23,809 nucleotides of DNA, taken from JBKHHU01 sp046539045 (lineage in GTDB: Bacteria > Planctomycetota > Phycisphaerae > SM23-33). Every line of letters begins with the position of its first letter. Position 1 is the first letter of the stretch. This document shows, in pieces, positions 1-5,908 of this stretch. Made by a program: the position numbers and the translations under genes. The DNA is taken from the NCBI GenBank assembly GCA_046539045.1, contig JBKHHU010000031.1, positions 1 through 23,809 of the forward strand, in the 5' to 3' direction. Under the pieces are notes generated by a model. The model was not told the origin of the DNA. It did not search any database and saw nothing but the letters and a program-made list of their open reading frames with translations.

Positions 1-170
1 TGTTCACGTCCGGCCAGATCGATCGCGACGAAGCGAATCAGACCATTCGCGATGCGGGCCTGAGCGCCCTGCACAACATCCGCCGCGTGCAACAGGTCGA
101 TGAAATCCCCACGCTGGGCACCGGCAAGACGGATTACCGCCAACTGAACCGGCGGTTGGGGAGTAGTTAA
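1..170 (+). CDS. C-terminal end of an AMP-binding acyl-CoA/acyl-ACP synthetase (partial, 5' end outside window)
   Basis: Reading from base 3 gives 55 codons and a TAA stop at 168-170. The peptide ends in VDEIPTLGTGKTDYRQL. This 'P.LGTGKTDYR' ending is the C-terminal lobe signature of adenylate-forming acyl ligases, and its Lys is the catalytic lysine that closes over the acyl-AMP intermediate. It resembles the ends of fused 2-acylglycerophosphoethanolamine acyltransferase/acyl-ACP synthetases (Aas-like) and of plain long-chain acyl-CoA ligases. The visible piece cannot separate these. The likely role is activation of fatty acids for lipid recycling or beta-oxidation. It converges on the hydrogenase operon across a 96-base gap. 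Confidence 0.75.
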   Translation, partial: FTSGQIDRDEANQTIRDAGLSALHNIRRVQQVDEIPTLGTGKTDYRQLNRRLGSS

Positions 171-220
171 AGCTTTCCGTACATCGTAAACGCCGTTTGC
201 AGCGTGGTAGGTCGGGCTTG

Positions 221-235
221 CCTGCCGGAGGCAGG
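221..235. repeat. Inverted repeat between convergent genes
   Basis: CCTGCC and GGCAGG flank a GGA loop, giving a perfect 6-bp stem between the stop of the acyl ligase (+) and the stop of hydC (-). There is no T-run on either side, so it is at best a weak bidirectional terminator. The surrounding 'GGTCGGGCTTGCCTGCC' looks like a fragment of a dispersed GC-rich repeat, but only one copy is visible here. Confidence 0.35.
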
Positions 236-266
236 AGACTCATCGCGCGAGAGAATTCTGAATCGG

Positions 267-818
267 TCAGCTGGGCGAAGCACCCGCTTTCTTTGCCTTG
301 TCGCGGTATTCGCGGATGAGTTTGGGCACGTCGTCGGGCGTCAGTTGGCCGTGAATTTTCTCGTTGATCATGATCACCGGGGCGATTCCGCATGTGCCGA
401 GGCAGCGGGTCGCTTCGAGGGTGAACATCCCGTCGCCGGTGGTCTCTCCGTACTCCACCCCAAGCTCTGCCTTGAACTGCCTTGCCACCGCCTCGGCGCC
501 TTTGACATAGCACGCCGTTCCCAGGCAGATACTGATCATGTACTTGCCCTTCGGCGTCAGGCGGAAGAAGTGGTAGAACGTCGCCACACCGGAGACCTTC
601 GCCGCGGGGATCTGCATCAGCTGGGCGACCGCGTCGAGATGCTCCTCGCTGAGGTACCCGAACTTCGCCTGCACCTTGTGCAGCACGCTGATGAGGTAGC
701 TCTCGGCCTCGTCTCCCTTGCCGCGGCAGGTCTGGATGTATTCCGCGATATCGTCGGGCAGGACGGACTGCGATTCGTCTTTGACTTCCTGCCAGTTGTC
801 TGTCTTCTTGCTCGTCAT
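267..818 (-). CDS. hydC: [FeFe] hydrogenase subunit HydC (NuoE-like thioredoxin-fold [2Fe-2S] protein)
   Basis: This is a 183-residue protein of the NuoE/HndA/HydC family, the small [2Fe-2S] subunit of NADH-linked trimeric hydrogenases and complex I. The four cluster ligands are visible as C98-x4-C103 and C139-x3-C143 in a thioredoxin-like fold, after the usual helical N-terminal region (residues 20-80, ending VSGVATFYHFF). The length is normal. The ATG overlaps the hydA stop in an ATGA arrangement (818-815), so translation is coupled, and an AGAGG ribosome-binding site lies 6 bases upstream. It is the third and last gene of the hydB-hydA-hydC operon. It probably sits beside the flavin site of HydB. 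By sequence alone it could be a NuoE or formate dehydrogenase subunit, but the neighbouring H-cluster protein fixes the assignment. Confidence 0.93.
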   Translation of the reverse strand: MTSKKTDNWQEVKDESQSVLPDDIAEYIQTCRGKGDEAESYLISVLHKVQAKFGYLSEEHLDAVAQLMQIPAAKVSGVATFYHFFRLTPKGKYMISICLGTACYVKGAEAVARQFKAELGVEYGETTGDGMFTLEATRCLGTCGIAPVIMINEKIHGQLTPDDVPKLIREYRDKAKKAGASPS

Positions 819-2578
819 TTGATGCCTCTGGGCTGCTTGGCTTCGTAGCGCGTGTGGAGGAGTTTGTGGGCTTTCTCGCTGCCGACTTCACCGAGGAAGT
901 CTTCGTAGATTTCGTCGATGGCGGGGTTTTCGTGCGAGCGGCGGAACTTCTTGTTCTGGTCGATCGTGTACAGCGCCTTGGCCCGCATCGCCAGCAGTTC
1001 CGGGTCCAGTACCTTCATTCCTCTGGGCGGGTACGGCTGGCCGCCACCACCGATGCATCCGCCGGGGCAGGCCATGATCTCGATCAGGTGGTATTCCTTC
1101 TCGCCGGACGCGGCCCGGTCCAGAACGGTCTTGGCGTTGGTCAGTCCGTTGGCGACGGCAACGTTGAGCGTCACGTCGCCCATCTGCACGGTCGACTCCC
1201 GCAGGCCTTCCACGGCCCGGACCTCGGTGAACTCGAGATTCTCACACGGCTGGCCGGTGACCTTCTCGTAGGCGGTGCGGAGGGCGGCTTCCATGACCCC
1301 GCCGGTGGTGCCGAAGATGTCCCCGGCCCCGGTGGCGATGCCCATCGGCTTGTCGAATTCGCCGTTGGGCAGTTCGGCGAAGTCGATCCCGTAGCTCTTG
1401 ATCATCCAGGCCGTCTCGCGAGTGGTCAGCACCGCATCGGTATACGGGCTGCCGTCTTCCTCGCGATGTTCCGGGCGATGCATCTCGTATTTCTTGGCCA
1501 CGCAGGGCATGATTGCGACCATGTAAATCTTGCTCGGGTCGATGCCCGTCTTCTCGGCGTAGTACGTCTTGGCCAGGGCGGAGGTCATCGTCATCGGCGA
1601 CCGGCAGCTCGAGGCGTTGGGGATCATGTCCGGGTAGAACTTCTCCATGAAGTTGATCCACCCGGGCGAGCAACTGGTCAGCATCGGCAGCGGCCCGTCA
1701 TTCTTGAGGCGATCGAGAAACTCGTGCGACTCTTCCACAATCGTCAGGTCGGCTCCGAAATCGGTATCGAACACCGCGTCAAACCCCAGGCGTCGCAGCG
1801 CGGTGACGGTGCGTCCGGCTGCCGGGGTGCCGGGGGTCATGCCGAAGTCCTCCCCGATCGCTGCACGGATACTCGGGGCGACCTGCGCGACCACGTGCAT
1901 GTCCGGATCGGCCAGGGCGGCCCAGACGTCTTCGGTATGCGGCTGTTCGAGGAATGCCGCGGTCGGGCAGACGTTGATGCACTGTCCGCACTGGATGCAG
2001 ACGGACTCGTCCATCTTGCTTTGGTGGGCGGGAGTGACCACGGTCGTGAACCCGCGACCCTGCTGGGACAGGTTGAACACGCCCTGGACCTCCGCGCAAA
2101 CCCGCACGCATCGGCCGCACAGCACGCATTTGTCGGAGTTCCGGATCACCGAACGGCTGGATTGCTCCAGATCGAAGTGCTTCCGCTCGCCTTCGAAAAG
2201 GCGTTCGCGGACGCCCATCGAGTAGGCTAGGTTCTGCAGTTCGCACCGGCCGTCGCGCTCGCAGGTCTGGCAGTCCATGGGGTGGTTGTCCACCAGCAGC
2301 TCCACAATGTCCCGCCGTGCCTGGCGGATCTCGGGGCTGTTGGTCTGCACTTCCATACCTTCCCAGACCTGGACCGAGCAACTGGCCATGTAAAAGTTCA
2401 TGCCCTTGACGTCCACGATGCAGACGCGACAGGAGCCGGCCAGGCTCAAATCGGGATGATAGCAAAGCCGCGGGATGTAGATCCCCAGCGTCTCCGCCGC
2501 TTCCATGACGGTCGTGCCCTCGGGCACCTGCAGCGGCTGGTCGTCGATAGTCAGATTGATCATTTTCGTTTCGCTCAT
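815..2578 (-). CDS. hydA: [FeFe] hydrogenase catalytic subunit HydA (multi-cluster, NADH-linked type)
   Basis: This 587-residue protein is the H2-activating subunit. In order it has a plant-type [2Fe-2S] domain (C39, C50, C53, C67), a His-Cys [4Fe-4S] site (H99, C103, C106, C112), a 2x[4Fe-4S] ferredoxin domain (C151/154/157/161 and C194/197/200/204), and the H-cluster domain. The H-cluster motifs are TSCSPGW (301-307), MPCxxKxxE (357-365) and ExMxCxxGCxxGGGQP (500-515, with C504 and C508). The first motif has Ser304 where the textbook form is TSCCPGW. I recall the Ser form from HndD/HydA proteins of NAD(P)H-linked enzymes. The length and domain order fit HydA of bifurcating HydABC. The start is an ATG with AAGGTGG upstream, 35 bases after hydB. 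The HydE/F/G maturases are not in the window. Confidence 0.95.
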   Translation of the reverse strand: MSETKMINLTIDDQPLQVPEGTTVMEAAETLGIYIPRLCYHPDLSLAGSCRVCIVDVKGMNFYMASCSVQVWEGMEVQTNSPEIRQARRDIVELLVDNHPMDCQTCERDGRCELQNLAYSMGVRERLFEGERKHFDLEQSSRSVIRNSDKCVLCGRCVRVCAEVQGVFNLSQQGRGFTTVVTPAHQSKMDESVCIQCGQCINVCPTAAFLEQPHTEDVWAALADPDMHVVAQVAPSIRAAIGEDFGMTPGTPAAGRTVTALRRLGFDAVFDTDFGADLTIVEESHEFLDRLKNDGPLPMLTSCSPGWINFMEKFYPDMIPNASSCRSPMTMTSALAKTYYAEKTGIDPSKIYMVAIMPCVAKKYEMHRPEHREEDGSPYTDAVLTTRETAWMIKSYGIDFAELPNGEFDKPMGIATGAGDIFGTTGGVMEAALRTAYEKVTGQPCENLEFTEVRAVEGLRESTVQMGDVTLNVAVANGLTNAKTVLDRAASGEKEYHLIEIMACPGGCIGGGGQPYPPRGMKVLDPELLAMRAKALYTIDQNKKFRRSHENPAIDEIYEDFLGEVGSEKAHKLLHTRYEAKQPRGIK

Positions 2579-2613
2579 GATTCCACCTTACGTCCTTACG
2601 TCGGGGCGGTCGG

Positions 2614-4800
2614 TCAGCTTCTTCGGATGGCGTCGAACCGGCAGACTTCATAGCACCGGCCGCACTTGATGCACCGCATCTGGTCGATTTCATGCACCTG
2701 TTTCGGTGCCCCGGCGATGCAGTTGACGGGGCAGTTGCGTGCGCAGGCGGTGCAACCGACGCATTTCTCGGCGTCCACTTCGTACAGGATCAGCGAAGTG
2801 CACTTCCGCGCCGGGCAGCTCTTCTTTTCCACGTGGGCGATGTACTCGTCCTTGAACTCGCGGATCGTGCTGAGAACGGGGTTGGGGGCGGCCCGCCCGA
2901 GCCCGCACAGCGAGGCACGCTGGCAGAGCTTGGCCAGCCGCTCGAGTTTCTCGATGTCGCCGGGCTGGCCGTTGCCGTCGGTGATGCGGGTGAGGATTTC
3001 CAGCATGCGGGTGGTGCCTTCGCGGCAGGGCGTACACTTGCCGCACGATTCGGACTGGCTGAACTGCAGGAAGAATTTGGCGATATCGACCATGCAGTCG
3101 TCTTCGTCCATGATGATCATCCCGCCGGAACCCATGATCGAGCCCAGGTCGCGCAGCGTGTCGAAGTCGACCGGTGTGTCCATATGCTCTGCCGGGATGC
3201 ATCCACCGGCAGGTCCGCCGGTCTGGATCGCTTTGAGTTGTTTGCCTTCCGGCACGCCTCCGCCGATCTCGTAGACGATCTCCCGCAAGGTCGTGCCCAT
3301 CGGCACTTCCACCAGGCCGGTGTGCTTGACCTTCCCGGCCAGTGCGAAAACTTTGGTCCCGCCGGATTTCTCCGTGCCCATCAGGGAGAACCAATGGGCA
3401 CCGTACAACAGCACCACCGGCACGTTGGCAAAGGTTTCGACGTTGTTGATGACGGTCGGCTTGCCCCAGAGCCCGCGCTCAGCCGGGTAGGGCGGGCGGA
3501 TTCGCGGCTGACCGCGTCGGCCCTCGATGGAGTGGATCAGGGCGGTTTCCTCTCCGCAGACAAAGGCCCCGGCGCCGAGCCGGATTTCCAGATCGAAGCT
3601 GAATTTGCTGCCGAGGATGTTCTTGCCCAGCAGGCCCCATTCCCGCGCCTGGTCAATGGCGTCCTGCACGCGGCGGATGGCCATGGGATACTCGGCCCGG
3701 ATGTAAAGGAACCCGCGCTGGGCCCCGACGGCAAAGGCCGCGATGGCCATGCCCTCGATTACGCTGAACGGGTCGCCTTCCAGCATGGACCGGTCCATGA
3801 ACGCGCCCGGGTCGCCCTCGTCGGCGTTGCAGATGACGTACTTGACGTCCGATTCCTGCTTGGCCGCGTTGGCCCACTTGATCCCGGTGGGAAAGCCGCC
3901 ACCGCCCCGGCCTCGGAGCTTGGATTCGGTAATCTCGTCGATAACCCACTGTGTCTTGTTGACCGCCAGCATCTTCGCCAGCGCTTCGAACCCGTTGTGG
4001 TGAAGGGAATACTCGATCCGATTGGGATCGATGATCCCGCTGTTGCGCAGGGCGATTCGCGTCTGTCGGCTGAAGAATGCCACGTCACCGTACCGGTTGA
4101 AGAACCGCTGTCCGAGCGGCTTGTCCTTCACGCGGATGCGCTCGACGACCTGTCCGTTCTTGACGTGTTTCTCAATGATCTCGTCGAGATCGTCTTCGCT
4201 TTCGATCCGGTACAGCACGTTGTCCGGCCGGACCAGGGCATGCGTTGCCTCGCCGATGTGTTCGACGCTGCAGAGGCCGAAACAGTTGGCGTCGCCGACG
4301 TGAACCTTTCGCCCGTCGGCGTCCGATTCTTCCAGCTTCTTGATGAAGCGGTCTTTCAGATCGGTCGGATGGGCCCGGGCGCATTGCTGGCTGCTGCAGA
4401 ATACGAATTCGTACTCGGCGAACATCTCTTTCGAGACGTCCAGCATGTAGTCTTCGACGGCATTTCCGCCCTGGACGTGCTCGGTAAAAATGCGGTGTAC
4501 GCGCTCGCGGTCCATGTGCTCGTACTTGACAGCCATCTCTCCGGGCACAAGCACGCCAACGATAGGCTCGTTGGAGCATCGGCCGGTGCATCCGGTTCGG
4601 AGCATGCTGATGTCGTCGCGTCCGGAAGCTTCGATGTGCTTCTGGAATTCCTCGGCGACCTCGTTGGCCCCGGCGGCGTCTTCGCAGGTCGCCGATCCGA
4701 TCTGGATCTGGATCTTGTCGAAAACCTGCTCTTCCTGGAGTACGTTCTCGGCCTTGTCTACAAGCGACCGATACGTAGTCATAATGCTTTGGGTCATCAT
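2614..4800 (-). CDS. hydB: [FeFe] hydrogenase flavoprotein subunit HydB with two N-terminal thioredoxin-like ferredoxin domains
   Basis: This 728-residue NuoF/HndC-type subunit oxidises or reduces NAD(H) at FMN. Residues 30-115 form a first thioredoxin-like domain with C39, C71 and C75 but no partner Cys five residues before C39. Residues 130-215 form a second one with a full set (C135-x4-C140, C173-x3-C177). The NuoF core follows with the FMN loop GRGGGGFPTG (297-306), the NADH-site stretch ADEGDPGAF, and a [4Fe-4S] site (C586, C589, C592, C632). H656, C662 and C667 lie where bifurcating enzymes hold a metal. The C-terminus is a 2x[4Fe-4S] ferredoxin (C680/683/686/690 and C710/713/716/720). 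Typical HydB is about 550-620 residues, and the excess matches one extra domain. The start is ATG 4800 or 4797 after AGAGG; an in-frame TTG sits just before it at 4803. First gene of the operon. Confidence 0.93.
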   Translation of the reverse strand: MMTQSIMTTYRSLVDKAENVLQEEQVFDKIQIQIGSATCEDAAGANEVAEEFQKHIEASGRDDISMLRTGCTGRCSNEPIVGVLVPGEMAVKYEHMDRERVHRIFTEHVQGGNAVEDYMLDVSKEMFAEYEFVFCSSQQCARAHPTDLKDRFIKKLEESDADGRKVHVGDANCFGLCSVEHIGEATHALVRPDNVLYRIESEDDLDEIIEKHVKNGQVVERIRVKDKPLGQRFFNRYGDVAFFSRQTRIALRNSGIIDPNRIEYSLHHNGFEALAKMLAVNKTQWVIDEITESKLRGRGGGGFPTGIKWANAAKQESDVKYVICNADEGDPGAFMDRSMLEGDPFSVIEGMAIAAFAVGAQRGFLYIRAEYPMAIRRVQDAIDQAREWGLLGKNILGSKFSFDLEIRLGAGAFVCGEETALIHSIEGRRGQPRIRPPYPAERGLWGKPTVINNVETFANVPVVLLYGAHWFSLMGTEKSGGTKVFALAGKVKHTGLVEVPMGTTLREIVYEIGGGVPEGKQLKAIQTGGPAGGCIPAEHMDTPVDFDTLRDLGSIMGSGGMIIMDEDDCMVDIAKFFLQFSQSESCGKCTPCREGTTRMLEILTRITDGNGQPGDIEKLERLAKLCQRASLCGLGRAAPNPVLSTIREFKDEYIAHVEKKSCPARKCTSLILYEVDAEKCVGCTACARNCPVNCIAGAPKQVHEIDQMRCIKCGRCYEVCRFDAIRRS

Positions 4801-4923
4801 CAAGCCTCTGATTCTTCTTCCGTGCGGGGTGGCCGATCAGGCTGCCCGAACCGTTCGTCCCCGGAGTGCAGGGGCAGATCCGCTGCCGGCGAGGCGAACG
4901 TCACCGTCTTCTGAAATTGGAGC

Positions 4924-4937
4924 GAATGTGGACATTC
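4924..4937. promoter_or_regulatory. Operator-like inverted repeat upstream of hydB
   Basis: GAATGT and ACATTC flank two bases, a perfect 6-bp dyad about 125 bases upstream of the hydB start. Read on the minus strand it overlaps TAGAAT, which could be a -10 element, but I see no convincing -35. A repressor or redox regulator site is possible. The dyad is seen; the function is inferred. Confidence 0.3.
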
Positions 4938-5495
4938 TAGGGGAATGGTAGGGCTGTTCTCACACGAAACCGACGCGGGCACAGGGGTTTGTGCCAGTTT
5001 GGAACCCGTATAAATAATTCGTTCTGTGAATGATGCGCGTCAGGGAATCGACTGGGCCACTGAAACCGCCGCGGCTGGGAGAATCTGTTCGGCCCGGACG
5101 GGCGCATAGAATCGAGGCGAACCGCACGGGGCGATTCGCCTCGTTATGGAAATCGCTCGTGTCCGGGATCGGCCCATTCTGTGAACTTCGCTGACGCCGA
5201 CCGGACCAAGCGCCACGCTCTGGTTCTATCATCCGTATTGTTGTCTGCGGCAGGAGCACCGGACAAGGGGGGATCGCCTGATTCTCTGGGCGGGGGGTTC
5301 CTACCCAGACACCTGTTCTTTCGGGGCGCCCGAATGCTTTTTCACAAAAAAAACCGGAAAAAACGCCATCATAATCCTTTGGCGGGCAACAGGTTGGGCG
5401 GGCCCGAAAGGGGGTGTTTCTCGCTTTTTCATGCAACCGTTTGTACTGTCGAGGCTTGGGCGGATTTGGGCTATGGGCGGCGATGGAGAAGGCCT
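4938..5495. other. Gene-poor region upstream of hydB with several inverted repeats
   Basis: No reading frame here resembles a known protein, and those that are open have shadow-like composition. Notable structures are GGCACA-(6 nt)-TGTGCC at 4978-4995 and CGAGGCGAA-(13 nt)-TTCGCCTCG at 5113-5143, a perfect 9-bp stem that also contains the small palindrome GGCGATTCGCC. A-tracts lie around 5346-5360, unusual in this GC-rich DNA, and may bend it. The hydB promoter and a long 5' leader presumably lie here, but I cannot place a confident -35/-10 pair on the minus strand. Confidence 0.4.
5113..5143. repeat. 9-bp perfect inverted repeat in the hydB upstream region
   Basis: CGAGGCGAA (5113-5121) and TTCGCCTCG (5135-5143) pair perfectly across a 13-base loop. 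The inner sequence GGCGATTCGCC is itself palindromic, so two mutually exclusive hairpins are possible. No T-run follows on either strand, which argues against an intrinsic terminator. It could be a regulator site, or a switch in a long hydB leader. Confidence 0.35.
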
Positions 5496-5524
5496 TTGGT
5501 GTTGTCGTTGAGGAATGATACAAT
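5496..5524 (+). promoter_or_regulatory. Sigma-70-type promoter for the orphan small RNA
   Basis: TTGGTG (5496-5501) as -35, a 17-base spacer, and TACAAT (5519-5524) as -10 with an extended-10 TG at 5516-5517. This is the best sigma-70-like promoter I found in the window. It predicts a start near A5531, with no protein gene downstream on that strand before the terminator at 5615-5651. Confidence 0.6.
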
Positions 5525-5530
5525 TCAAAT

Positions 5531-5651
5531 AGATTAACCAGGGCCTGTGACCTGCTAACCCTATCTTTTTGAGCGAAACCTTGAGAATGATTGGAACCGA
5601 ACAGATCACAGGCTAGCTCGGGCACAATTCAGGGGTGCCCGAGCTTTTTTT
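5531..5651 (+). ncRNA. Candidate stand-alone small RNA (about 121 nt), family unknown
   Basis: The segment runs from a strong promoter (-10 at 5519-5524) to a textbook intrinsic terminator (5615-5651), and no protein gene lies between or directly downstream on the strand. An 8-bp closing stem pairs GCCTGTGA (5543-5550) with TCACAGGC (5606-5613) and sits directly against the terminator stem. It encloses 55 mostly unpaired, purine-rich bases containing TTGAG..GAAACC and TTGAG..GGAACC repeats. I do not recognise 6S, SRP, tmRNA or RNase P signatures; 6S is normally longer and SRP has a distinct apical loop. The only start-stop frame inside is 9 codons from 5587. A trans-acting regulator is the likeliest role, but this is inference. 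Confidence 0.55.
5615..5651 (+). terminator. Intrinsic terminator of the small RNA
   Basis: AGCTCGGGCAC (5615-5625) and GTGCCCGAGCT (5635-5645) form a perfect 11-bp stem with a 9-base loop, followed by a run of T to 5651. The T-run lies only on the + strand side, so the direction is clear. Confidence 0.85.
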
Positions 5652-5820
5652 ATGGGAAGCTCCAATCCTCCGCCAGTGGATCGGTGATGAAAGCGCACTG
5701 GTGCTCCTGTCGCCGATAGTTTCTGCTCGTTCTTCTTTGCCCCTGTCTGGTGACACGCCCATCCATGCAACTCTCGTGGGTGCGTCTCCCGCAGGTTGGT
5801 GATAGATAGGTGAGAATCGG

Positions 5821-5854
5821 AAAAAGGCGGGTGCCGTCAACGGCACCCGCCTTT
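5821..5854 (-). terminator. Intrinsic terminator of the C25 peptidase gene
   Basis: A perfect 14-bp stem (5823-5836 with 5841-5854) with a TCAA/TTGA tetraloop. On the minus strand it is followed by five T residues (5825-5821). It lies 55 bases after the stop of the peptidase gene. Confidence 0.85.
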
Positions 5855-5908
5855 GAGACCTTCCCTCCCGCGCTGGCGGCGAAGGTCTTCTTGAATTCCG
5901 TGGGCTTC

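Noticed and set aside
2692..4914. Very long plus-strand frame opposite hydB
   Set aside because: Typical antisense shadow in GC-rich coding DNA; all Fe-S and FMN motifs lie on the minus strand.
4800..4982. 60-codon minus-strand frame with a GTG start whose TGA stop touches the hydB start (TGATG)
   Set aside because: The arrangement suits a coupled leader peptide, but there is no ribosome-binding site, no family resemblance, and the frame overlaps the dyad at 4924. Judged a chance frame.
5181..5537. 118-codon plus-strand frame upstream of the small RNA
   Set aside because: No similarity to any family, no ribosome-binding site, and it overlaps the promoter of the small RNA.
4960..5625. 221-codon minus-strand frame across the gene-poor region
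   Set aside because: Low-complexity composition with no recognisable motif, and it crosses the small-RNA promoter and terminator on the other strand.
5531..5651. 6S RNA, SRP RNA or tmRNA identity for the small RNA
   Set aside because: Too short and lacking the long bulged rod of 6S; no SRP apical loop; no tRNA-like ends or tag frame.
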